Below, in pieces: positions 11,532 to 23,294 of a stretch of DNA of 64,000 nt. This DNA comes from Microthyrium microscopicum (taxonomy: Eukaryota > Ascomycota > Dothideomycetes > Microthyriales > Microthyriaceae). Location: the NCBI GenBank assembly GCA_010405405.1, contig MU004232.1, positions 1,445,481 through 1,509,480 of the forward strand, in the 5' to 3' direction. The translations under genes and the position numbers were made by a program. Each line of letters opens with the position of its first letter. Position 1 is the first letter of the stretch. The notes below the pieces were generated by a model that searched no databases, had not been told where the DNA came from, and worked only from the letters and a program-made list of their open reading frames with translations.

Positions 11532-13090
11532 TTCGCTCGATTTGGTGGATCTTCGACAGCTGTTGTGAGTTATATATTACAACAAAGGGCAGATATAGGA
11601 CAGGCCGGAGAATTGAGAAACAGAATGCGCAAGCGATAACGCGGGCGGCAGGAAATGTCCGAGGAGTGTGCGGGAAAGATTGCAGTGGAAGATGAGGCAG
11701 AAGAGCAGGGCAAAAACAACTACGCCCAAAAGCTACGGGTATCAAGTGGCGCTAGGCAAGCCGGAGGCATGGGGCAAACGTGTCTCCATGGCAGGCATGA
11801 AGGGTGGACCTGCGGCAGCATATGGTTGGCTGCGCAAAGGATCCTCGTAGAGATACCGCGAGAGTGTCGCGAAAGTCGCATGTTGAAGTACGAACCCGAA
11901 CACGGTCGTGAAGCGCAGCACCATATTAACTAGCAGCAATGAACATACTTGTGCGGGACAGTGACGGGATGTTATAGAGCATCCATACATGTTCAGAATA
12001 CATACAATATCTTACGTGGTGATGACAAGCTGGACTAAGGGTTGATATGATCTGTGCAGATAATCTATGCTGATGTAGCGCTGCGTGTATCGTAGTCTGG
12101 AAATGACACTGACCATACCTTTGAGCAGAACAAAGAAAAATGGACATGGACACTGGAAGTTGAGTCCCTCAAGACATCATAAACTTTGAAGTGATGCAAA
12201 CCTCCGCACTGGTGCTTAGCATAGCCGTCGAGGTATTCGTAGCCACAGCAGACATTCCAAGCCAGAAGTTGTTGAGATATATCCTCAATCTGTCCTTGAG
12301 GACTTCAGTGTCTGCAATGTATGTACAGGGCAAATTTAGAGCTGCTGTCTTTGTTGGAAACGACAATGAACCCCAAATAGACGTAGTGACTTAAGTAGTG
12401 GCATTGTATCTTTCTAGACATGCTCCAGTGATATCAGCTTCCGAAGCAAAGAATACTCTGGTGATATAAGATAGACTCGTGATACATTTGGAATGTTGAA
12501 AGTATATTGGTATGATGGATCTGAGGATAAGCTCGTAAGAAAAGAAACGGCCAGATGTTTGGCATGACAATCGGCGGCTGATCATGTCTTTGCCTTCATT
12601 GACTATGTCAAGCGACTTTATTTTGTCAAGATATACTGTACTATGACTCCTGAGTATGAGGGGACAATCTTAGACCAGTCATTTATGAGCTCCCTTCAAG
12701 GTCAAGGTGGTCTTAGGCACTCAAAATGTAATGTGCAGAGCAATATTGCAGGTTGCTCATATCATGCGTCCTAATATTTGTAAATCCTGAAAAACGAGAG
12801 ATGCTTGTTCCAATTCGATGGGCAATCTGACAGACCAGTTTGGACGAGGTGAAGTTGGAGGTCGGTACCAATCAATGAATCAACAACCCCTGAAACCCTG
12901 CAAAACATGACAACAAACATGACTCGCGTGGACTGCACAAATAGAGATGAGATGAGATGAGATGAATAAGCATACTATTTCACTGCTACAACACAAGCGC
13001 TAACAACGTATCCAGCCACACAATACATCGCGCTTTCAAGCTAGGGGAATACTAAGATTAAGACATACATCCAGACTAGTCAGACCCTTT
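11532..13090. other. Intergenic, no supported gene
   Basis: Several open frames of 60-92 codons overlap one another here without splice or family support. A short GAGAT microsatellite lies near the tubulin end. Confidence 0.5.
12944..12965. repeat. GAGAT pentanucleotide microsatellite
   Basis: About 4.4 perfect copies of GAGAT stand in tandem, downstream of the tubulin gene. Confidence 0.8.
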
Positions 13091-14837
13091 TTAGTACTCC
13101 GCCTCAGCACCCTCATCACCGTCAAGAGTGTCTGCCGCAACCTCTTCATAATCGCGCTCAAGAGCAGCAAGATCCTCACGAGCTTCGGAGAATTCACCTT
13201 CCTCCATACCCTCGCCAACATACCAGTGGACAAAGGCACGCTTGGAGTACATGAGGTCGAATTTGTGCGAGAGAGCGGACCAGGCCTCGGCGATGGCGGT
13301 GGTGTTGGACAACATGCAGCTGCAAAAATTAGTTGAAGATTATTAAAATTGAATGGAGCAAACTTACACAGCGCGGTTAACCTTGGCAAGATCTCCACCT
13401 GGAACCTGCTGGGGTGGCTGGAAGCAGATACCAATCTTGAAGCCAGTTGGGCACCAATCAACGAATTGAATGGTGCGCTTGGTCTTGAGAGTGGCCACGG
13501 CAGCGTGGACATCCTTTGGCACGACATCACCACGGTACAACAAGCAAGTGGCCATGTATTTGCCATTTTGAGGGTCGCACTTGACCATCTGGTTGTGCTT
13601 CTCGAAGCAAGACATTGAGATCTCTTGCACGGTGTGAGCCTCGTGGCCAGACTTGGTAGGCGAGACAACTGGAGCGTATGCAACGAGAGGGAAATGGATA
13701 CGAGGATATGGCACGAGGTTGGTTTGGAATTCGTTAAGATCAACGTTTAGGGATCCATCGAAACGGAGGGAGGCGGTAATGGAAGAGACGACTAAGAAAC
13801 GGTTAGACAAGCTCTCAGTAATAATTAATATCGTATTGCTTACCCTGAGCAATGAGTCGATTCAGGTTTTCGTAATTAGGACGCTCCATGTCAAGGTTTC
13901 GGCGGCAAATGTCATATATAGCTTCGTTGTCGACCATAAAGCTACAGTCGGAGTGCTCAAGAGTAGTGTGAGTGGTGAGAATCGAGTTATATGGCTCAAC
14001 GACAGAGGTGGCGGTCTGTGGAGCTGGATAGACACAGAATTCCAGCTTGCACTTCTTGCCATAGTCAACAGAGAGGCGCTCCATGAGAAGAGCACCAAAA
14101 CCAGATCCAGTACCGCCACCGAAGGAGTGGAAGACCAAGAAACCTTGGAGACCAGAGCAGTTATCGGCAACGCGGCGAACCTTGTCTAGGACTTGATCGA
14201 TCAATTCCTTTCCGACGGTGTAATGACCACGAGCATAGTTGTTGGACGCATCCTCCTTTCCAGTGATCATCTGCTCAGGGTGGAAGAGACTTCGATAGGT
14301 GCCGGTTCGGACTTCGTCGACAACGTTGGGTTCCAAATCGCAGTAAATGGTTCGTGGGACATATTTGCCCTGACCTTGAGAGAAGTTAGCGCGTCGTACA
14401 ATGGAGTAGTGAATTTAATGGTACTGACCAGTCTCGGAAAAGAAGGTGCTGAAACCCTCATCGTTCTCGGCAGCCTTGCGCTCTTCGGTCAGATAACCAT
14501 CGGGCTATTTTATTAGTCAATAAGATGGATTGTTCACGTCATGCTTTGGGATGAAAGTTACCTGAATGCCGTGTTCGAGGCAGTAGAGCTAGCGGCAAAA
14601 TCAGTCCAATGTTCTAGTGCAAAGCGCGGAACCAGCAACAAGTCGTAAGACACCGCGAAATGGTCGGACAGGATGGTATAACTTACCTCCCAGCAGGAGT
14701 TTGCGATTTGGCAACCAGCTTGGCCAACTATCAAAGAAGAAATATCAGCATCAAATTTGGGCGTAACATGGATTCTCGAGGCGGTCAAGACGCGTAGCGG
14801 GGCAGTACATACCGTTGAGAGAGATGACTTCACGCAT
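13091..14837 (-). CDS. tubA: Alpha-tubulin
   Basis: Alpha subunit of the microtubule heterodimer; it binds the non-exchangeable GTP. The start [31 protein letters not shown], the tubulin signature GGGTGSG (within [25 protein letters not shown]), the block [21 protein letters not shown] and the acidic tail [10 protein letters not shown] with C-terminal tyrosine are diagnostic. Seven exons: 14837-14813, 14727-14687, 14588-14562, 14504-14429, 14374-13844, 13791-13368 and 13319-13091. They sum to 451 codons, giving exactly the canonical 450 residues. The 5' half is split into very small exons, as is common in fungal tubulins. The GEGMEEGEF loop and the tail are intact, so this looks like a functional gene. 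The symbol follows filamentous-fungus naming. Confidence 0.97.
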
Positions 14838-15491
14838 GATGGGTGATTATTGTTTGTCAGAGAGGGTGATATGGGGATATTAGAGTAATTTGCAGCTCAG
14901 AAACTACGGATTGACGGGGTGGAGGAGGAGAGAATAGGTTTGTTGATGGTCGTCGAGGGGATTTGGCGGTGGGAGAGGATTGCGGGTTGAGGCAGAAGGA
15001 ATCTACGACCAATGATTGGATTAAGCCTGCATTGCGCTCAGACCAAGATATGATCCGATTTGATCAGGGGTCTGTCTGCCTTGGCGCCCGATTACTGCCT
15101 GAGGGTGGAGACTTGATGCCTTATTGCCCTATCATCACTTCCATCTTCAACTGCAGTTGAGATCTCTTTCAACTTCGTTCATTGACATAACAATCAAAAA
15201 GTCCCATACTATGTGCAAATATCCTGGGATCTGAAAAGTGGTAGATTTCGACATGACAGCTTTGGCATCTCAGCATTACTTGATCCGAGAGTGCTCTCTG
15301 GAATAAAAGCACATATCAGCTTTTATACGACTTTCTCACCACGGAAGCATCGCCAGATATCTCCGACAGCGAGCGACGTGTTTACTTTTTGACAGCTTCT
15401 GTCAGTGGAAGATTTACTCTGTGCAACAGTGAATACATCGCTTTCTTCATATTGCCATATATTGTCAGCGCTTCTACCCAGTTCTACAACC
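14838..15491. other. Divergent promoter region
   Basis: It lies between the minus-strand tubulin start and the plus-strand Pga1-like start. No gene seen. Confidence 0.5.
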
Positions 15492-16321
15492 ATGAACCTC
15501 CAATGGCTATTCTCTCTTGCCTTTTACACATTTGTGCAAGCGAATGTTGAGAAGACTATCTTTTTAGCGCCCCCAAAAACCACTCTTCCAGATGCTGGAC
15601 CAACCCTTGAGACCTTGTGTCTGGATCAACTCACCCCATCGCGTGCTCAAGTTCAAACACTGTTGCCTGTGCAGTTCGGCCGGCACACTGAATCCTGGTA
15701 TCTTCTCAGAAGCTTGAATACTGGACAAAGATACGAGGTGCGGCTGTGCTGGTCTGCTACCGTAAGTCGATGTTTCCGTTCTTCTGGTTGCGACTACCTT
15801 CGTGGCGGTACCAAGTATATCTCTTAAGGCAATCACGCTGACCACAACAACATGCAGCAACCCAGCGACTTTCACCTCTCAACGTTTACTCTTCCAGAAG
15901 TCTTTGACAATCCTTCTCTCATTGCTAGTCTTGCCAATTATTCAGATAATCAACAATTAAAACACAAATCCGGTGCCTGTCCTACCACAAGCCCTTCATC
16001 TCCTACCACAACCAAAGATTCGCTTCTATTTCTGAAGATCAAAGCTACTCCGGAATTCTTGTCCTCGAACATCACTTTGATGAAGAATCCCCCGGAAGTC
16101 CTTGTCGATATTAGTATGATACATCACTCGCATTTCTAGTCACAGCTAATCAGCCTCTAGTCCTAGATCCGTTTCTATTAAACATTATCCCACAAAGCTT
16201 GGTGCCCATAGGCCTCTACATCATTGCTATTGGTATTGCTGGCTACGTGCTCTCAGGATCAATTTCTCGCTGGCTTTCCCGCCGAGCTCAACTGCCGAAG
16301 ACCAAGGACAAGGCAATTTAA
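15492..16321 (+). CDS. PGA1: Pga1-like GPI mannosyltransferase II subunit
   Basis: Pga1 is the ER-membrane partner of the GPI mannosyltransferase Gpi18, which adds the second mannose to GPI-anchor precursors. The 228-residue product has a signal peptide (MNLQWLFSLAFYTFVQA), the fungal block NVEKTIFLAPP, a luminal domain with GQRYEVRLCW and TQPSDFHLSTFTLPE, the block ILDPFLLNIIPQSLVPIG and one C-terminal membrane segment (LYIIAIGIAGYVL) before a basic tail. Exons: 15492-15761, 15858-16113 and 16161-16321, summing to 229 codons. I used the ATG at 15492 because it opens directly on the signal peptide; an in-frame upstream ATG at 15405 would hide it. Its stop lies 9 nt before the next open frame. 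Confidence 0.75.
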
Positions 16322-16330
16322 ATTTTCGCA

Positions 16331-16981
16331 ATGCTTTCACGGCACGCACCGATGGCTCCTCGCGCAAGCCAATATACACAGATTTTGGGTCCGATTCTGC
16401 TACGGCAGCGCCGTCAGACTCCAATTCTAGCGCTGCCAGTGGAGCTTCTCATTCAGATATTGCGGCAATTGGACCTCTCGTCGTTTCTAAATCTCGCCAT
16501 GTCTTGCTATTGTCAACTCCAATTCCTTGTCCCTGACCTGGTACCGTACATGACCACGGACCGCTTGCGTTACCTAATCGAAGGCAATACTCCCTGGCTT
16601 ATATCAGGGTTCTTAACGCGTAACTGGCCTCCTGGACCGGTAAGACCCCTATAAATTTGGTTCACCCTATGAGCCCCATTGTCCCCTTTGTGCCCACGAG
16701 ATGTCCTCCTGCCCATGAGATGTCCTCGTGGTTCGCGGAGTGGCTGGATAGCTCATCTTTTTTGAGAGCGGCAATTCATAAGCAATCGTTCAATTTCTTT
16801 CAGACTAACATTGCTTCAGGAACCAATATTCCCTTCGTTTGAACATCGGGTTCGGTTCTTATCAAACTTCCTTGCGCGATATCCACCTGAACAACCAAAT
16901 CGGTTACTGGCAGTTCCAACCGAAATTAATGATATGATACTGGTATTTGCCCAAACAGCCAAGATCATTGCTGCAAGCTGA
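16331..16981 (+). CDS. F-box protein (model tentative)
   Basis: The first exon contains an F-box-like motif, PILALPVELLIQILRQLDLSSFLNLAMSC, which would dock on Skp1 in an SCF ubiquitin ligase. The rest of the exon (YLIEGNTPWLISGFL) is typical of fungal F-box proteins. A GT donor at 16640 and an acceptor ending at 16819 join it in phase to EPIFPSFEHRVRFLSNFL and a stop at 16981, giving 156 residues. Another open piece (FAEWLDSSSFLRAAIHKQ) lies inside that 180-nt intron in a different frame, so the true gene may have more exons. An internal ATG at 16352 is an equally good start. The gene begins only 9-30 nt after the Pga1-like stop, which is very tight for a fungal gene pair. Confidence 0.45.
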
Positions 16982-17617
16982 CGAATTGACAGGAACAGCT
17001 TCCACAACAAGACCAGTTCAGCGTGGCTGTCGCAGATTGGGCTTCGCTGGTCTCGTCGAACACTGTATACCCTTCAGACGTACACTCCCTCTACGGGCTA
17101 TACTGTGCGTGGGAGTTCAGTTTGAGAACGCGTGGCACTACAGACTAGTGGCTAAAGACTTTGCGGCAGCCGCTGAGGGAAAACCTCCCATTAAAGGGTA
17201 TCTTCGCTAGATACTATGCCCCGGTAGACCTTGAGGAGTGAGCTGCTGCGCGTCTATCTTCGACTTACATACCAATCCATACTAATCTAACGGTTTCATT
17301 CGCCGGGATACTTGGAGATGCTAATCCTTCCTGAGAGGCCACCGGAACAAGCGAATTTCTCGCCCGGAGGACTGTCTAGCAAAGTGAAGTGCTCCCTTGA
17401 AATACGTTATCACCCACCGGCCTTAATTTCGAATTGGCTGTTCGCTATGCCATGGCGGGCGTTCAGAAATGTTTCTTTATCGAATGTGATGGGAAATATC
17501 ACGTCCTATTTTCAAAAGCGGCGGTGGTAGCCATTGTCGTTGAAGAGAGTATACTATTAATTTGTCATTCAGTGGAATGCCACTCTATCCTCTCTCTGTC
17601 TTCATCAGGACGTTATT
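16982..17617. other. Open fragments after the F-box frame
   Basis: Short stretches that look protein-like (for example ADWASLVSSNTVYPSDVHSLYGLY and, near 17434, AVRYAMAGVQKCFFIECDGKYH) appear in different frames with no convincing splice sites. They could be further exons of the F-box gene or a decaying gene. Confidence 0.3.
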
Positions 17618-18723
17618 TTAATCCGGCTTTAACCTCTCCTGCGCAATCATTCTTTCTTCTGTTGGTGTTGGCGGCGAATACAGCCCTGAAGACACTGTCC
17701 CCACCGGCGTATGCTGTATTGAATCCCCACCTGTCTGTACATCCATTATCGGAAACGCATATTCTTCCCAGCGCATATGATCTGGTCCACGCTCCGGCGG
17801 CGTCAAGACCGCTTCATTCCCAGGTAATTCTATCGCGGATAGCACGGGTGGTTGCTCCAGTGCTGCACTTTCCATGTATCGCTTCGTGTCGAGCTCCGAC
17901 ATGGCCTCCGTCGACAGCTCTTGTGGTACGTAGCCGATCGGCGTCGTGCTCATACTACCATCTACCTCTCTCAGTACTTGCATCCCGCCCATCTTCCTTC
18001 TTCGCCGCCTCCGTACGAGTAGACACGCTATTACACCGCACACCAGCGCCAACACTCCGACCGCCACACCTGCACCTATACCTGCTGCCGCTCCGCCAGA
18101 GAGCCCCGTTGAGTTTGTGCTCGCGCTCGCATTCGCACTGGCATTCGCATTCGCGGTCGCGCCACCCGGTGCCGCGCCCACGCTCGAGGAGGGAGCATCC
18201 GTACCATTGGGCGCACCCACGCCCGCCACGTAGTAAGCTTTTAATGAGGCGGGCTGTGGGTCTGCGAAAGTTTGTTTTGTCGCATTGTTGCATTTTGGAT
18301 GGCCGGTGATACCGTCTTGCCCGCAGCAGGCCCAATGGCGCGGTTTGGCGAGCCAGGTGACATCGCGGAGGACGAGGTTTGCTATTGCGTACGTCAGCGA
18401 TACCTTTCTTTTTTTTTTTTTTGTTAGATGATAGGGATGGTACTGCAAAGGTCAGGACAGGTGCTGTCGCTATAGGTGCTATCGGTGCAGCCCGCGGCGT
18501 AGTATCCGCTTCCGCCGTTGATGGAGTAAGTGTAGTGGCAGAGACCGCCGGACATGCATTGGTCACCGGATGCGCAGCAGGGGACGTGACTGAGAGAGTT
18601 TTAGTGATGAGTTGAGAGAACTGAAGGGTTAGAGGCATACGGAGATGTCGAGTTTGTGGAACCGCATGGTTGGTGGTTGTTGGTGTGTATTATGTTCTTG
18701 TTCTTGGAGTAGCATTGTGACAT
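17618..18723 (-). CDS. Mid2-like single-pass surface protein
   Basis: A 330-residue protein of the Pezizomycotina type with a Cys-rich outer domain, a Ser/Thr/Ala/Asn-rich stalk, one membrane segment and a cytoplasmic tail. The outer domain shows HVPCCASGDQCMSGGLCHY, GCTDSTYSDSTCPDLC and HWACCGQDG. The stalk is NAS-repeat-like with several N-glycosylation sequons. The membrane segment (about AAAGIGAGVAVGVLALVCGVIACLLV) is followed by RRRRRRK, fixing the C-terminus inside. Exons: 18723-18641, 18589-18444 and 18381-17618, 331 codons. It begins MSQCYSKNKN with no classical signal peptide, as is usual in this family. The second intron holds a run of about 14 T on the plus strand (18408-18422). 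It is likely a wall sensor or adhesion-type protein; no ligand can be named. A 291-codon open frame on the opposite strand is its antisense shadow. Confidence 0.75.
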
Positions 18724-20075
18724 GGTGGGCAGCTGAATTGGACTTATAGGGATGCAAATGTGACATAAGGAACAATTGCTAGTCTCTCGTATCAATGTTT
18801 CGATATAGGCGGTATTCAAAGATGTGGATTGACTATCCAAGAGGAGCTAGAGATGTGCAAACAGCAGTTTGTTGAAGTGAAGTGAAGTAAAAAGCATCCG
18901 GCTACTTTTGTATAAACTAATTATAGGTATTCTTCTACTACTTGTGAACCTCGCCCGCGAGAACCTTGTTTGGATGCCGGAACGTGCATGAGGCTGTACT
19001 AGTCCTTGAGCTAGACTAAGATATTACTTGGTGATCCCAAGTCTGGGCGGAATGAACCAACTTGATTGGAATCGTTGGCATATTCCGTAGTCGCTGACTG
19101 GCTGAATTGTCTTGCAACACAGCAAATCCCCGATGTATAATATGTGGCGTTGGTTGACCGAGTTTCCTGGACGGGGCGAATCAACCACTGCGGTTCTTGT
19201 ATGAAAGAGTATTGATGGTTGCATTATGGCAAGTCATTCTTGGAATTATCCATGTTCTGTGCGACATGCGTATTGGCTTATAATAAGCTACAGGCTTTAC
19301 AATAATGGAAGATAAGAGAGCGATCGGGGTTCACTGGTTGCTCTTCGTAGGGGATGAAGTTGGACCTTTTGGAGATGAGCCACCATACCCAAATGTCTCA
19401 GCCTCGATGATCGACACCAATCGACATGGGAGTTTAAAGGTACAGTGCACAGTACAACAATCCATCAGTTGGTGTCAGTCGTTGTGAGAAGAATTGGAAT
19501 GTAATTGGAGCATTTTACGACCTGCAATACAAGACCTGTCTAGTTTCATTAGAACCAGTTTCAACAATAACTTAAGGAATCTAGCTCTGATATGTTTCTG
19601 TGCTTCGATTAACATTCAACCCATACTTTAGCCCGGTGATACTCGGTAGCACAATTTAAAGGTTTTTGACAGAACGCTGAACAACGTGTTACTGACTCAA
19701 CTTGGCTTGACCAAATTCCAATCGATAGCCAATTAGCATATCAAAAGTTACGATTACAACTCAACATCTGAAGATTATTCACAAAGCTGGGAACAAGAAC
19801 TCAGCAAAAACTGCGGCGGAAGTCCTTTGAAGTCTAGTCCATCCACGCAAGTTTGTCTCAGGATTGGAAGTATGCATATTCATTTCGTATTGCAATCCAG
19901 AAGGCTATTTATACACAAACAAGTTGACTGATATGCTTACATGCTGTCTACATTCAACATAAGGTCTCTCTGAACAACAAAATCCAGACGATAACTTCCC
20001 GAGGAGGCTCTGAGGCAACTTCTGCCAAATGAATCGCTATATCGCTACACATCACAAGCAAAACCCACTCCGCAC
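18724..20075. other. Intergenic, no gene seen
   Basis: No coding frame with family signal or splice support. It includes the promoter of the Mid2-like gene and the 3' flank of the Sel1 gene. Confidence 0.55.
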
Positions 20076-23000
20076 TCACTGCTTCGAAAAGCCCAACTGC
20101 CTCCCCGACCTTCTCAGCGCATCCAACCTATTCGCCGCCATCCGATCTCCCGCACTCGCACCCTTCAGATAAAACGCCTTCGCCTCCGCCAAATTAATCT
20201 GCGTCCCAATTCCCCTCTCCAAAAAGAAGCCCAGCTGGCAAAACGCGCTCACTAGCCCATCGTTCGCCGCCATCTTCGCAAACGCAAAGGCCAACTGCTC
20301 ATTCGCGGCCCACAAGCCTTGCTGACCCCACCAGAAACAGTTGCTAAGTTCAAGCGCGCTTTCCGCCTCGCCTTGGACACAGGCGACGAAGTGGTAGTGC
20401 AGCGCGAGCGAGTGGTCGACGGAGAAGGCCATGTCGTTGTCGGATTTGGAGTAGGCGAGCGCGAGGTGTAGTTGAGCGGCGGCAAGGCCGAGGGAGGCGG
20501 CTTGTTGGATGTAGGAGCGGGCGGACATTTCATTAGGCGGTAGAAGCTTTTTGTTGAGGGAGATGGACTTTTGGTAGGATTTGGTGTAGAGCATGCCGAG
20601 CAGCTGGAAATCTGGTTAGCTGTGTTGGCTGGTATCAATGAGAGGACTTACATAGGGCGCTAAGGGGCCGTCTTTGTCGGCGCGGGTGACAGCTTGTTGG
20701 AGGAGCGGGATGGCGGCTTTGTGGTCCTTTTTCTTGTCAAGTTCGCCTTTAAGAAACGCTTTGGCTAGACGCTGCGACAAAGTTAGGTGCTGGCGCTCTT
20801 GTAACGGGGATTTACTTACGTAGCCGCAGGGACTATCTTGGCCGTAGCCACCTTTGCGGTAGTATTCGAATGCTGTGGCATTCTCTCGCCGGACTTCGTA
20901 TTTCCTTCCCAAGTGATATGCTGCGCGGAGGTATCCTTTAGAAAGTGCTGATAGGTAGAGCTCCTGGGTGGCATCTTCATCCAGTTCAAACCACCGAGCT
21001 TTTAGAAAAAGTGCCCGAGCATGACCAACCTGTACATGTCTTTCAATTATGTTGCGAGCATCGAGTATGGTCTCAGTGTTGATCATAGGCTTGGCAGACT
21101 TGTAGCCAACTTTTCTTAGCCGTTTGTTGAATTTGGAGACATTAGATGCCAGACGAAGAATATCTTCTGCCCAATCAAGATGTTGACTGACATCTTGGGT
21201 AGACATGACTGCTGGTTTCTCGCGTACAAGTCTAGACTCGAGCTCGTCTGGACGCACAGGCACGGTAGCATGACCAGATGATATCTTTGGTATGAGAATC
21301 TCGAAGTCAATCAAAGTGAGATCAGAGCTTGCGATAGTGGCGGTCCCATTGAGGGACGAAACTATGGATGCAGTATCGTTGAAGGTGCTGTCCGCACGGA
21401 CAGATGCAGGCAGTGCTTGAGACGACGCGGTGACCAGTGATGCAGATCTTTGGTGTCCATTCCCGTGAGAGTTTGTTACATCTGATATGGGAGTATAATG
21501 TGGCATAGCTGTTTGCGACACTGGGCTAGCCGGAAGGGACGGTTGACTGGCCGGGGAAACTTGATAGGAGTGGAACTGTTGCGGTATGCCAGGAATAGCT
21601 GGCAATTGAGGAGGTGAATTCGGAATAGGAGGAACTGGTGGAGCCACGACAACTTCAGGAGCGAATTCTGCTTGTCGCTCCCGTTCCAACGTGTTCGTAC
21701 GTCGGATAGGATGCAGGGGAAGTGGCATAGATGGTGCTGGCGATGACGGCGCTGGAAACAAAGACACTCCCTTGAAAGAATTGGTATTGGGTCGTGATCG
21801 CATGGAAGTTGATGTTGTGTGCGAATACTCAGTGGCTGACGAGGCATGCGATGCCGGCCTGGACGAAGCGGCGAGCGTGGTTGCACTAGAGTCTCGGTTC
21901 GAGATTGATCTTTGGCTGAGTATGGGTTGTTGCTGCTGATGTTGTGGCTGTAAACGCTGTAATGATCCTGAGCGAGGAGGAAACCTCGGGGCCGGATGCT
22001 CCCCGTTATGGGTTCGAGGGCTTTGAGAAGGCAGTGTATAAGGAGCAGCCACTCCTATGGGATATGGCCGGGGACTCTCCGTTGTCTTTCTAAAATTCAA
22101 AGGTAGTACCGGTTCCTCCGGAAGACAGTCTTCACCACTACGGCCAGGCCATGGGGCAGTGAGAAGACCTTCAATGGCCTTCTCGTTCTCCGATACAACT
22201 GAAGCTGTTGAACCAGGCCTCATATCAGGAATGGCGGGAACCTGTAGTCCTTGTGTTTGGAGTGGCGTCCTTGTGCTGAACGGATTTACTCTGGGCTGAC
22301 TTGGCAATTGTGTCTGCGATACTGGAGATGTAGGTCCTGAGGATGGATTTCTATTGCTGGGCACTGAAGCATATTGTGTCACTCTTTCATAGGGGTCCAA
22401 GTCGGACGTTCGAAGCGGAGATTTCGCGGGTAGAGGTGGCGAGTCCAATGCTGGAGGAGGAAGAGGTTTGAAATCCCCATCTGGCGATGTTGGCATATTC
22501 CTTGACTGCAAACTCTGCAACTCTCCTGAGCTTGGTGATAGTGGAGTCTGAGGTAGATTTTGCGGCATCCGAGGACTAGTCTGATGATATGCGTGAAGCT
22601 TTGGAGCCATCGATTCTTTAGACATGGCAACGGAAGGCTGAGATCCTCCCATTGAAAAATTTTCTGTTTTAGAATCGACCGGGCTCATTGCGCCTGCTAG
22701 AGCATTGCAGCGCTCTCCAAGGTCCTCCAACATAGGTTCTATCATCAGCAATAGGCCCATATTCTGGCCTGCCCCAGGTCTAGAAGCTTGCGTTAGCCGA
22801 CTGCCAATTCACTTCGCTATGTTTATAGTGACATACATTTGAAGTGCTGAGACCAGCATTTGCATTGCTGAGCGCAAAGTCCTGCCCAACGACAGATAGT
22901 TTTTGAATACATTCTCTGTAAAGAGGTACTTGGCCCGTCCTTTCACATCATCATCTTCTGCCTCCTTAACATACGACGGCAAAAAGAGTTTGCGCAACTC

Positions 23001-23294
23001 CTGACCCAGCGATGTGAAGATTATACGACATGGGTTCATGCAATTGTCAAAGACACTTCGCAGCTCGGTATTCGTCTCCAACGTTGTAGCTAGATTCTTC
23101 TCGGGATCGTAGAACAGGCCATTGAGCATGGACAGAGACCTGGCGACATGTTTGGCCTCGGTATGAAGGGATTCGAGGGTAGCAGGAGGACTTTGGTATT
23201 CTCGTTCGAGATGCTGAATTTGTTGAAGTGACTGTGAGCATAGCGTGAGAGCTTGAAGTACCTGCCCGCTAGTGCCGGGCATGTACATGTCCAT
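20076..23294 (-). CDS. Sel1-repeat protein, SKT5/Chs4-like
   Basis: A 1,021-residue protein with an N-terminal helical region (about residues 1-190), a long disordered Pro/Ser/Gln-rich middle (about 190-640) and a C-terminal solenoid of Sel1 repeats. Repeat blocks include ARALFLKARWFELDEDATQELYLSALSKGYLRAAYHLGRKYE, AFEYYRKGGYGQDSPCGYRLAKAFLKGEL and FCQLGFFLERGIGTQINLAEAKAFYLKGASAGDRMAANRLDAL. Sel1 solenoids of this layout occur in SKT5/Chs4, which recruit and activate chitin synthase, so a role in wall assembly is possible but not shown. Exons: 23294-22837, 22779-20820, 20771-20652 and 20603-20076, 1,022 codons. No CAAX box is present at the C-terminus (SGRQLGFSKQ), unlike the prenylated SKT5 proteins. 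Confidence 0.8.

Noticed and set aside
11655-12585. Cluster of 60-92 codon frames on both strands
   Set aside because: Mutual overlap, no family motif and no splice partners. I considered a fourth trio member but found no WAE-type junction here.
13653-14189. 178-codon plus-strand open frame
   Set aside because: It lies antisense to the large alpha-tubulin exon, whose protein is unmistakable.
17434-18309. 291-codon plus-strand open frame
   Set aside because: It is the antisense of the Mid2-like gene. The minus strand carries the Cys-rich domain, membrane segment and matching splice sites.
18408-18422. Run of T as a possible terminator or poly(A) signal
   Set aside because: It falls inside an intron of the Mid2-like gene and is a simple homopolymer.
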